Positions 24,547 through 33,300 of a DNA stretch of 64,000 bases are shown here, piece after piece. The notes below the pieces were generated by a model. That model was not told the DNA's origin. It was given only the letters and a program-made list of their open reading frames with translations, and ran no database searches. Location of the stretch: contig NZ_AP023439.1 of NCBI RefSeq assembly GCF_014701095.1, forward strand, positions 5,816,001 to 5,880,000. The letters are read 5' to 3'. This DNA is from Streptomyces tuirus. Its GTDB lineage: Bacteria > Actinomycetota > Actinomycetes > Streptomycetales > Streptomycetaceae. The translations under genes were made by a program, and so were the position numbers. Position 1 is the first letter of the stretch; every line of letters starts with the position of its first letter.

Positions 24547-25962
24547 ATGGCACACAACCCCTCGGGTGCCTTGAAGGACGGTGTGGAGAGACGGTCGATC
24601 GACCACGTCCCCTCCACTGAGCGCCACGGCAAGGCGTGGCACCAGGGCCCGTTCTGGCTGACCGGCGGCTTCATGCTGCCGTCCATGCTGATCGGTTTCC
24701 TCGGCCCGTCCATGGGGCTGGGCATGGGCTGGTCGCTGATCGCCGTCATCTCCGGTATGGCGTTCGGCACCCTGTTCATGGCACTGCACGCCAACCAGGG
24801 CCCCCGCCTCGGCCTCCCCCAGATGATCCAGTCGCGCGCCCAGTTCGGTTCGCGCGGAGCGATCTTCCCGCTGGCCATGGCCGTCTTCATCTACATCGGC
24901 TACAACGTCTTCCAGATGGTGCTGGCCGGCGACGCGCTGTCGATGTTCCTGCCGGGCGAGAAGATCTGGTACGTCGTCCTGGCGGTGGTGGCGGTCGTGA
25001 TCGCCGTCGTCGGGCACGACCTCCTGCACACCGTGCAGCGCTACTTCAGCTACCTCACCATGACGATCTTCGCGGTCGTCACCGTCGCGGCCGTCGTGCA
25101 CTACCCGATGGGCGACGCCGCTCCCGTCGCCACCGGATTCTCCGGCGCCGCCTTCCTCGCCCAGTTCGCCGCGGCGGGCGGCTACCAGATCAGCTACGGC
25201 ATCTACGTCTCGGACTACTCCCGCTACCTCCCCGAGAACATCCCGGACGGCAAGCTGATCGGCTGGACGTTCCTCGGCGGATTCACCGGTGCCGCCTGGC
25301 TCGGCAGCCTCGGCGCGATCTTCGCCTCCTACGTCCCGGCGCCGGACGCGCTGCGCCAGCTGCAACTGGTCGGCGACACCGTCTTCCCCGGCTTCGGCGC
25401 GGTGGCGGTCCTGGCCACCCTGCCCGCACTGATCGGCACCTCGGGCGTCAACGCCTACGGAGCGATGCTCAGCGCCACCACGGTCCTGGACGGCATCAAG
25501 CGCGTGAACCCCACCCTGCGGCTCCGCGTCGTCGGCGTATGCGTGGTGGGCGCGGTGGGACTGGGCATCGCCCTGAGCATGCCCGCCACCTACATGCACA
25601 GCTTCCACACCTTCATCGCCGTCATGTGCTACCTGCTGGTGCCGTGGACCGCCGTCAATCTCGTGGACTTCTACGTGGTCCGGCGTGGCCGCTATGCCAT
25701 CGCCGACATCACCGATCCGCACGGCGTCTACGGCCACTGGGCCTGGCGCGGACTGACCGCGTACTTCGGCGGCTTCGTGTCCATGATCCCCTTCGTCACC
25801 CTCAGCTTCTACACGGGCCCGGTGACGAAGGCCCTCGGCGGCGCCGACCTCGCGTTCATCGTCGGACTCCTCGTCTCCGGGGTGCTCTACTACTTCATCG
25901 CGCGAGGTGTCGACCAGCACGGTGCTTCCCTCCCCGCCGAGGAGGTACGTGTCCCCGCGTAG
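24547..25962 (+). CDS. NCS1-family purine/cytosine permease
   Basis: 471 residues, ATG preceded by AGGAGG. About 12 transmembrane segments. The N-terminal region has HGKAWHQGPFWLTGGFMLPS and the first helices contain the conserved glycine- and proline-rich turns of nucleobase:cation symporters. SDYSRYLPE is the characteristic loop of the cytosine/purine/hydantoin permease family, and the VPWTAVNLVDFY region occurs near the end. It imports a nucleobase-like or hydantoin-like compound with H+ or Na+. It probably feeds the adjacent monooxygenase and amidohydrolase. Confidence 0.85.
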   Translation: MAHNPSGALKDGVERRSIDHVPSTERHGKAWHQGPFWLTGGFMLPSMLIGFLGPSMGLGMGWSLIAVISGMAFGTLFMALHANQGPRLGLPQMIQSRAQFGSRGAIFPLAMAVFIYIGYNVFQMVLAGDALSMFLPGEKIWYVVLAVVAVVIAVVGHDLLHTVQRYFSYLTMTIFAVVTVAAVVHYPMGDAAPVATGFSGAAFLAQFAAAGGYQISYGIYVSDYSRYLPENIPDGKLIGWTFLGGFTGAAWLGSLGAIFASYVPAPDALRQLQLVGDTVFPGFGAVAVLATLPALIGTSGVNAYGAMLSATTVLDGIKRVNPTLRLRVVGVCVVGAVGLGIALSMPATYMHSFHTFIAVMCYLLVPWTAVNLVDFYVVRRGRYAIADITDPHGVYGHWAWRGLTAYFGGFVSMIPFVTLSFYTGPVTKALGGADLAFIVGLLVSGVLYYFIARGVDQHGASLPAEEVRVPA

Positions 25963-25972
25963 TAACGCGCCC

Positions 25973-26002
25973 CGCGCCCGGCCCGCTTGAGGGCCGGGCG
26001 CG
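25973..26002 (+). terminator. strong hairpin terminator after permease
   Basis: A perfect 12-bp stem (CGCGCCCGGCCC with its complement) and a 6-base loop GCTTGA, starting 11 bases after the stop codon. Confidence 0.75.
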
Positions 26003-26180
26003 GCCGTGTCCCCAGCTGCCGCTCGTCTCGGCCGTCGATGGCCGGTGTTGACGCCCCCCGGCCGTGCCGGACCTCAGCGAAGGCGCAGGAGATGCGAAAC
26101 GATCACAGCTCGACCATGCCGGACCTGGGCGGGGCACCGTCCGGGAGCGTCTGCGCCAGGGGCCCGGACGATCCTCCGGG

Positions 26181-26351
26181 TCAGGGGGCGCCGGTCTCCT
26201 GCGGGGTCGCGGCGGCGCCGCTCAGCGCCAGGCTCATCTGGTGCTGGGTCTCCTCGGCCACCACACGGGCCTCCTCCACGACATCCCCGCGTTCGCGTAT
26301 GAGGCTCTCGTAGATCGGCAGTTCTTCGGTCCGGGTCGAGTCGGGTTGCAC
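26181..26351 (-). CDS. small charged protein, unrecognised (56 aa)
   Basis: GTG at 26349-26351 with GGAAG six bases upstream. The product begins MQPDSTRTEELPIYESLIRE and continues with RGDVVEEARVVAEET, then a short Ala/Thr-rich tail ending ETGAP. It is an acidic, helical miniprotein of a type often seen in Streptomyces; I cannot assign a family. Codon use is clean high-GC3 while overlapping frames look like shadow. It lies downstream of, and on the same strand as, the Gly-Gly peptide gene, but a strong terminator separates them. Confidence 0.5.
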   Translation of the reverse strand: MQPDSTRTEELPIYESLIRERGDVVEEARVVAEETQHQMSLALSGAAATPQETGAP

Positions 26352-26517
26352 AGCGGTCTTCCAATCGGTTTGCAGCCGGGATCAGAGGGGTCCGAGTAAG
26401 TCTGCGTCACGCCCTCCCACCACGTTACCCACCCCCAAGGTGTCCAGATTTCCATCACGTGCTTCGCAAATTCCACACGTTTGCCGCGGTAGCCGTGTCC
26501 GTGACCCGGGCACACGA

Positions 26518-26549
26518 AAGGGCCCCGGGAATCGCGTCCCGGGGCCCTT
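26518..26549 (-). terminator. strong terminator after the Gly-Gly peptide gene
   Basis: AAGGGCCCCGGGA and TCCCGGGGCCCTT form a perfect 13-bp stem around ATCGCG. It ends 17 bases beyond the stop codon of the minus-strand peptide gene. Flanking CACACGAA and TTCGGTGTG extend the pairing imperfectly. Confidence 0.8.
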
Positions 26550-26566
26550 CGGTGTGCGGTGCGTCG

Positions 26567-26797
26567 TCAGAGCGACGTCGTGTGCACGCCCGCGTTTCCG
26601 CCCGCGGCAGCGCCCTCCGGCGAGAGGACCGCCTGCACCGCGCCGCAGGCCTCGCCGGTCAGCGGACCGACCAGGCCGGCGGAGAGGCCGCCCACGAGGC
26701 CCGCGGAGACACCGACGCCGCCCGCGTTGCCACCGGCCACGGTGTCCAGGTCGGCGTCGGAGAGCTCGGTGGTGTCGACCCGAGAGGTGAGGTTCAT
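26567..26797 (-). CDS. small peptide with Gly-Gly-type leader, possible bacteriocin/RiPP precursor
   Basis: 76 residues from the ATG at 26795-26797; an AAGGGA lies about 10 bases upstream. The first 23 residues look like a leader: MNLTSRVDTTELSDADLDTV followed by AGG. The ELSDxxLDxVAGG pattern is the typical double-glycine processing signal cut by peptidase-containing ABC exporters. The remainder is Gly/Ala/Val-rich and hydrophobic (VGVSAGLVGGLSAGLVGPLT), with a single cysteine (GEACGAV) and a second GGNAG near the end. One cysteine argues against a classical lanthipeptide. No modifying enzyme or exporter is near. A strong terminator directly follows, so it is a monocistronic, probably well-expressed gene. 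Confidence 0.65.
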   Translation of the reverse strand: MNLTSRVDTTELSDADLDTVAGGNAGGVGVSAGLVGGLSAGLVGPLTGEACGAVQAVLSPEGAAAGGNAGVHTTSL

Positions 26798-27408
26798 GGG
26801 GGAGTTTCCCTTCGCGTGTATGTCTCGCAGTGGCGGTGAGCGCGGGTGAGCGCCGGAATCCGGGGACGTGGACTCCGCCCCGGCAGCTCCCGCCGTGCGC
26901 AGGATCAAAGCACCCCGCGGAGTGGAGATCCAACCGCCCGCCGACGAGGCACGGCTCCGTCCGCCGGCCGCCTTCACCGCTATGACCGCGACGTCACGGG
27001 ATACGCCCAATCCTTCACACAGCCCGTCGCCCGACCGGGCGCTGGAGTATTGCGCTCCGTTTCCCGAAGCGGGCACTTCACCGCCAAGTCCCCAACCCGC
27101 GAAGGCGATCCGCCGGCGTCCCGCCCCCCGCCCCGCCGCCGCGCACGCGGTGTGCAGATGTCCTGGATGTTCGGCCCCCGGCCTCGTCGGGGGCCCGCCC
27201 CTGTCGACCGGCCCCGCCCCCCCGGGGCGACTTCGACCTCCGCGAGCGGCCCCGACGGCGTCACGCGACCACCACCTCGTGGCGCCGCCACGGCGGCGTC
27301 AGACGGCCACCTCCCCGTCGGGTGGCTCCGACCTGCCCTTGCGGCCCGGCGGTGACGGGATCCGGCGCAGTGGCCCGGCGCCGTCGCCGCCCAGCGGCCC
27401 CGTCAGCG
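26798..27408. other. 611 bp without a supported gene
   Basis: Upstream region of the Gly-Gly peptide gene and downstream end of the CNNM pair. It is extremely C-rich on the plus strand between 27100 and 27400; the open frames there are proline/arginine-rich shadows. The peptide gene's promoter should lie in roughly 26800-26950. Nothing else recognised. Confidence 0.5.
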
Positions 27409-28431
27409 TCAGGACGACGCGGCCGGCTGCATCAGGCGGGCCAGCAGGTCGTCCAGGGTGACCAGGCCCGTGAGGCGGCCGGAGGCGTCGCGGACCACGG
27501 CCAGGGACGACCGGCGGCGGCGCAGGACCTCGATCGCTTCGGCGACCGTGGTGGTCTCCGCCAGCTCGGGCACCGGCCGGGCGAGGTCCCGCGCGGTCGT
27601 GGTCCGGCCCCGGGCCCGGGCCACCAGGGCGTCGCGGGCGTGCACCGAGCCGAGGACCATGCCGTTCTCCCGGACCAGCAGGCGGGTGCGGTCGTGCTCG
27701 GCGGCGAAACGCAGCAGCGCCTCGACGTCCGCGTCGCCCTCGACCCAGGTGATCTCGTCTGCCGGGATCCGCAGCGCGGCGACCGGAGTCTCCGGCTCGG
27801 TCAGCGAGCGGGTCAGCAGCTCCGAGTCGGTCGCGCTGATCAGGCCCAGCCGCTCCGACTCCTCCACCAGGTGCGTCAGCTGCTCCCGGTTGTGCACCGA
27901 GGCCAGCTCGTCGCGCGGGGCCACCCGGCACAGCCGTACCAGGGCGTTGCTGACCCGGTTGAGCAGCCGGATCAGCGGACGTACGGCCCGCACCACCGCC
28001 CGGAAGGGCGGCGACAGCAGCATCGCCGAACGCTCCGGGTGGGCGATCGCCCAGGACTTGGGCGCCATCTCGCCGACCACCATGTGCAGGAACACCACCA
28101 CGATCATGGCCACGGCGAAGGCCACGCTGTAGCTCACGGCGCTGGGCAGGCCCAGCTTGTGCAGCAGCGGGTCGAGCTCGTGCGAGATCGCCGGCTTGGA
28201 CACCGAGCCCAGGCCCAGCGTGCAGACGGTGATGCCCAGCTGGGCACCGGCCAGCATCAGCGACAGCTCGCGCATCCCGGCCAGGGCCGCCCCGGCGCCG
28301 CGCCGGCCCTCGGCCGCCGCCTTCTCCATCCGGTGCCGCTTGGCGGCGACCAGAGCGAACTCGGCCGCCACGAAGAAGCCACTGCCGATCAGCAGCAGCA
28401 CGGTCACGAAGACCGCCGTCGGGAAACTCAC
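27409..28431 (-). CDS. CNNM-domain membrane protein with CBS pair
   Basis: 340 residues. An N-terminal CNNM (DUF21) domain with about four membrane helices includes FVAAEFALVAAKRHRM and GAQLGITVCTLGLG. A cytoplasmic CBS pair follows (about 205-325; VEALLRFAAEHDRTRLLV and the LAVVRDASGRLTGLVTLDDL strand). The C-terminal CorC/HlyC domain of its partner is missing. The family is linked to divalent-cation (magnesium or cobalt) transport or its regulation. The start overlaps the stop of the upstream gene by 4 bases (ATGA), and such paired paralogues often act together. Confidence 0.85.
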   Translation of the reverse strand: MSFPTAVFVTVLLLIGSGFFVAAEFALVAAKRHRMEKAAAEGRRGAGAALAGMRELSLMLAGAQLGITVCTLGLGSVSKPAISHELDPLLHKLGLPSAVSYSVAFAVAMIVVVFLHMVVGEMAPKSWAIAHPERSAMLLSPPFRAVVRAVRPLIRLLNRVSNALVRLCRVAPRDELASVHNREQLTHLVEESERLGLISATDSELLTRSLTEPETPVAALRIPADEITWVEGDADVEALLRFAAEHDRTRLLVRENGMVLGSVHARDALVARARGRTTTARDLARPVPELAETTTVAEAIEVLRRRRSSLAVVRDASGRLTGLVTLDDLLARLMQPAASS

Positions 28432-29771
28432 GCCATCTCCTCGGCTTCCTCGGCCTCGACCAGCGGGCTGATCCGGACGCGGTCGGCCACGTGCCGGTCC
28501 AGCGTGAGGACGTCGATCACGGCCCGGCCGCCCCCGGCCAGCTCGACCGTGACCCGGTCACCGACCGTCGGGAAGCGGCCGAGCCGGTCCACGACCAGGC
28601 CGGCCACGGTGTCGTAGTCGTCGTCCTCCGGCAGCCGGATACCGGTCGCCTCGGCCACCTCGTCCACCCGGCGGCCGGCGTCCACCAGCCAGCCGTCGCC
28701 GTCCGGGACGGCGAGGACGGTGACCTTGTCGGACTCGTCGGCGATGTCACCGACCAGCTCCTCGGCGATGTCCTCGTACGTGACGATGCCCGCCACGCCG
28801 CCGTGCTCGTCGAGGACGACCGCGAACTCGTCGTCCTGCTCCCGCATCCGCGCCACCGCGTCGGGCAGCGTGAGCGTGTCCGGCAGCAGCAGCGGCCGAC
28901 GGGCCACCTCACCCGCCCGCGCGTCGGCCAGACGCTCGGCGGGCAGCGCCATCAGCTCGCGCACGCCCAGCACGCCCACGATGTCGTCCGGATGGTCGCC
29001 GAGCACCGGGTAGTTGGAGTGGCCGTGCCGGGCGATCAGGTCGACCGCCTCCTCGGCACGGGCGTCCTTGCGGACGAACACCGCGTCGGCACGCGGCACC
29101 ATCACCTCGTCCAGGGTCCGCTCGGAGAACTCCAGCGCGTGGTCCAGCAGCGCGGCCGTGTCCTCGGGCAGTTCACCCTGCTCGTGGGACTCGCCGATCA
29201 GATGGCCGAGCTCCTCCAGCGTGGCGCCGTGGTGCAGTTCCTCGACGGGTTCGATGCCGACCCTGCGCAGCAGCCGGTTGGCCGCGCTGTCGAAGATCCG
29301 TACGACCGGGCCGACGACCTTCAGATACGCCAGCGTGGACGGGGCCAGCGCCTTCGCCAGCCGTTCGGGCACCGCGATCGCGAGGTTCTTCGGGGCGAGT
29401 TCACCCAGCACCATCTGCACGAACGTGGCCAGCACGAAGGCGAGCACGACGGCGATGCCCCGTACGGCCGCGTCGGGCAGCCCCATCCCCGACAGGGCGG
29501 GCCTGAGCAGCGCGGACACCGACGGTTCGGCGATGAAGCCGACGACCAGCCCGGTGACGGTGATGCCGAGCTGCGCGCCGGACAGCATGAACGACAGCCG
29601 CTCCAGCACTCCCAGGGCACGGGCCGCCCTGCGGTCCCCGGCCTCGGCCTCACGGGCGAGCGTGAGCCGGTCGGCGGAGACGTAGGCGAATTCCTGGGCG
29701 ACGAAGTAACCGGTGCCGGCGGTCAGCACGAACACGGCGAGCAGGCCCAGCAAGGCCTCTCCGGCACTCAT
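28428..29771 (-). CDS. hemolysin-family CNNM/CBS/CorC_HlyC membrane protein
   Basis: 447 residues. CNNM membrane domain about 1-190 (FVAQEFAYVSADRL, SGAQLGITVTGLVVGF, VLGELAPKNLAIA); CBS pair about 205-335 (MVPRADAVFVRKD, GHSNYPVLGDHPDDIVGVL, DEFAVVLDEHGGVAGIVTYED); then a CorC/HlyC transporter-associated domain about 350-430 (GWLVDAGRRVDEVAEATG, DYDTVAGLVVDRLGRFP). It is the full-length member of the pair and the first gene of the operon. Probable role in Mg2+/Co2+ export or homeostasis at the plasma membrane. Confidence 0.88.
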   Translation of the reverse strand: MSAGEALLGLLAVFVLTAGTGYFVAQEFAYVSADRLTLAREAEAGDRRAARALGVLERLSFMLSGAQLGITVTGLVVGFIAEPSVSALLRPALSGMGLPDAAVRGIAVVLAFVLATFVQMVLGELAPKNLAIAVPERLAKALAPSTLAYLKVVGPVVRIFDSAANRLLRRVGIEPVEELHHGATLEELGHLIGESHEQGELPEDTAALLDHALEFSERTLDEVMVPRADAVFVRKDARAEEAVDLIARHGHSNYPVLGDHPDDIVGVLGVRELMALPAERLADARAGEVARRPLLLPDTLTLPDAVARMREQDDEFAVVLDEHGGVAGIVTYEDIAEELVGDIADESDKVTVLAVPDGDGWLVDAGRRVDEVAEATGIRLPEDDDYDTVAGLVVDRLGRFPTVGDRVTVELAGGGRAVIDVLTLDRHVADRVRISPLVEAEEAEEMA

Positions 29772-30308
29772 CGAACACCACCCCGCCGTGTGCCGCGATC
29801 ACTCATGTCGTAGCGGGATGGTCGGGGACTGTGCCCCGGAGGGTCCGTCGGTCTGGCGGACAAGAACGTGCTCCTTAGTTGCCGTGTGTCTCCGGTACAA
29901 CGCCTGTCGCCGCGCCGGTGTTCCCGGATTCTACGACCGTGTAGATGAAGTCGCCCGGCATCGTGGGGCGACCGTGGCCGGCGCTCGGCGGCGCAGCGCC
30001 CGCACCGGCAGGGCCATCGGCCCGGCGATGTTGTCGACGGCCTTGCCGCGCACCTGGGCGAGGCGTGGGAACGGCCCGGCTCACTCGACACCGGCGTCTC
30101 CCGTCGGATCCGGCACCGGCCCCCGCATCGCCGCGCACTGCTCCGGTCCCATGAAACGCGTCAGGGACTCGGTGAGCGGCGCGCCCGTGCTCACCGCCGT
30201 GGCCGGAGTGCCGCCGCGGCCCAGCCACAGCAGCGGGGCCGTCAGCAGCGGCACCGTCCGCAGCGGGGCCGGTAAGCGGCCCGGCCCGGCGGCCCCCGGC
30301 CCCTGGCC
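29772..30308. other. 537 bp without a confident gene; possible decayed coding DNA
   Basis: Between the nitrate reductase stop and the CNNM operon. On the minus strand a frame ending at 30081-30083 encodes a plausible tail (LTESLTRFMGPEQCAAMRG), with a GTG at 30252-30254 but no ribosome-binding site. A second segment reads AQVRGKAVDNIAGPMALPV in another frame. Both look like fragments of lost genes; I cannot name the families. The CNNM promoter should lie within 29772-29900. Confidence 0.4.
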
Positions 30309-33300
30309 TCAGTACACGTCCCGCACGTACCGCTTCTCCGCCGCGAGCTGTTTCACATACGCGGCGGCCTCCGCCTCGCCCAGCCCGCCGTGCGCCCTCG
30401 CGACGTCCCTCAGGGCCCGGTCCACGTCCTTCGCCATCCTCGACGCGTCACCGCACACGTAGAAGCGGGCCCCCTCGCACAGCCAGTGCCACAACTCCGG
30501 CCCGTGCTCGCGCATCCGGTCCTGCACGTACACCTTGTTGCGCTGGTCCCGGGAGAAGGCGGTGTCCAGCCGGGTGAGCGTGCCCTCGTCGAGCAGCGCC
30601 GTCAGCTCGTCCTCGTAGTAGAAGTCCGTCGCCCGGTGCTGCTCCCCGAAGAACAGCCAGTTGCGGGCCCGGTGCCCGAGCGCGCGCCGTTCCTCCAGGA
30701 AGCCGACGAAGGGCGCCACACCGGTGCCCGGGCCGACCATGACCATCGGCGTCGACGCGTCGGCCGGGGGCCGGAAGTGCGGCGAGCGCTGTACGAACAC
30801 CGGCACCTCCGTGTCCGGTCCGGCGTCCGCGAGGTACGGCGAGCAGACCCCGCCGCGCGCCCGGCCGTGCAGATTCTCGTACCGCACCACCGACACCGTC
30901 AGCGCCACCCGACGGGGATCGGCCAGCGGACTGGACGATATGGAGTACAGGCGCGGCTGGAGCCTGCGCAGCACCCCGGCCCACTCCTCGGCACCCGCCC
31001 GCACCGCGTACTCGGCGAGCACGTCCACGGCCTGCCGCCCCCAGCTCCACTGCGCCAGCCCGTCCTTGTTGTCGGGCCGCAGCAGCCTGCGCAACTCGTG
31101 CTTGTCCCGCGCGCGTTCGGCGACGAAGCGCAGCAGATCGGGGGTGATCCCGGTGATGTCGAGATGCCGGTGCAGCGCCTCGCCGAACGGCACCTCACCG
31201 ACACCGCCGACCGTCACGGCCGACCCGGCGTCCACCCCGGTCACCGCCAGCCACTCCGCCACGAGGGAGGGCGCGTTGACCGGCCGCACCCCGAGCGCGT
31301 CCCCGGCCTCGTACGCCAGGTCCGTCCCGCTCGTGTCGAACGTGAACCGCCGCACCTCCTTGCCCGCACCGTCCCCGCTGAGCAGCCGGTTGCCGGCCAG
31401 CCGGGCGGTGGTGACCGGCCTGGACCCGGGCCTGGGCTTCCCCGCCGGGGCGACGGCCCACTCGGCCGGAGCACCGGACCCCTCGGCCGGAGCGGCGGAC
31501 CGCTCACCCAGCGCCGACAGCACCTGGTCGAGCCACTTCCCGGCCGACGGCTCGAATTCCGGCTCGCAGTCCGTGCGCGGGGCGAGCCGAACCCCGCCCA
31601 GCTCGTCGAGCCGAGCGTCCAGCCGCCGCCCGTGCCCGCAGAAGTCGTCGTACGAGGAGTCGCCGAAGGCCAGGACGGCGTACCGCACCCCGTCCAGCCG
31701 CGGGGCCCCCTCGCCGCGGAGCGCGTCCCAGAAGCCGGAGCCGTTGTCGGGCGCGTCGCCGTCCCCGAAGGTGCTGGTGATGAACAGCAGGTCGGCCGTG
31801 CGGGCGAGCGTCCCGACGTCGGCGTCGTCCATCCCGACGAGCGTCGTGCGGTGCCCGGTCGAGGTCAGCCGCTCGGCGGTGGCGGTGGCGAACTCCTGCG
31901 CGTTTCCGGTCTGCGAGGCCCACAGCACGACGATCTCCCGTCCCGCGGGCCGGTCGTCCTGCGGCGCGGGCGCCCCGGTCCGTGAGTACATGCCGGCCAG
32001 GACCCCGTTCACCCACAGCGCGTGCTCGGGCGAGAAGGGCGCGTCGGGCGGCAGCACCGGCACCCCGGGGGCGCCGGAGCCGAGCCCCGCGAGGAAGCCG
32101 GTGAGGTACCGGCGCTCCTGTGCGGAGAGCACCGGGGGAGGGGAGGGTTCGATACCGAAGGGATCGACGCCGCCCGGCGTCACGGCCGCGGGGGTCAGTG
32201 CCGGTGCCTCCGGCACGGGCGTCGGCGACGCCACCTTCCCCGATTCGACCTTCGCCTCCGGCGCGGGCGTCGGCGACGCCACCCTCGACAGCGACACGGC
32301 GCACACCTTGAACTCCGGCTGGAACGACACCGGATCCACCGCGTCGCTCGTCACCGCGTTGATGCTCAGGTACTCGCCGAACAGGTCGTTCCAGTGGAAC
32401 GGCGCGAAGCAGCCGCCCGGCCGCACCCGGTCGGTCACCACCGCCGGCAGCACCGCCCGCCCGCGCCGTGAGGCCACCTCCACCAGATCGCCGTCGGCGA
32501 CTCCGAGCGCCGCGGCGTCCTGGGGATGCAGCTCCACGAACGGCCCCGGATTCAGCTTGGTCAGCTTGGCGACCTTCCCGGTCTTGGTGAGCGTGTGCCA
32601 CTGGTGTTGCACCCGCCCGGTGTTGAGCACGAACGGATAGTCGTCGTCCGGCATCTCGGCGGCGGGCAGATGCGGCCGCGCGAAGAACACGGCCCGCCCG
32701 GAATCCGTCGGGAAGCGCAGCCCCTCGTCCCCCACGTACCGGACCGGATTGCGCTCCGGCCCGTCCTCCCGCGCCGCCGGCCACTGCACGGGAGTCTCCC
32801 GCAGCCGTTCGTACGTGACCCCGCGCAGATCCCACCCCGTCCTGGGGTTGAAGAACCGCCGGATCTCCTCGAAGACCTGCTCGGCACTGTCGTAAGAGAA
32901 CCCCTTCTCGTACCCCATCGCGCACGCCACCTCCGCGATGATCCGCCAGTCGGCCCTCGCCTCCCCGGGCGGGTCCGCGGCGGCCGGGGCCAGCGTGAGG
33001 GTGCGCTCGCTGTTGACGAAGACGCCCTCCGCCTCGGTCCACATCGCGGCGGGCAGGACGACATCGGCGTACGCGTTCGTCTCGGTGTCGGCGAACACGT
33101 CCTGCGTGACGACGAACTCGGCGGCCTCCAGCCCCTCGATGACCGTGCGGCGGTTGGCGACCGAGGCGACCGGGTTGGTGCAGATGATCCAGCAGGCCTT
33201 GATCTCGCGGTCCGCCATCCGCCGGAACATGTCGACGGTGCCCTGCCCGGACCCGTCGGGCCGCAGCGTTCCCGGCGGCAGCTCCCACACGTCCTCGGTG

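Noticed and set aside
26868..27461. 197-aa plus-strand frame upstream of the CNNM pair
   Set aside because: Proline-rich, no ribosome-binding site, and its 3' part is antisense to the CNNM gene.
30081..30254. 57-aa minus-strand frame after the nitrate reductase
   Set aside because: The product looks protein-like, but there is no ribosome-binding site and no recognised family; treated as possible decayed coding DNA.
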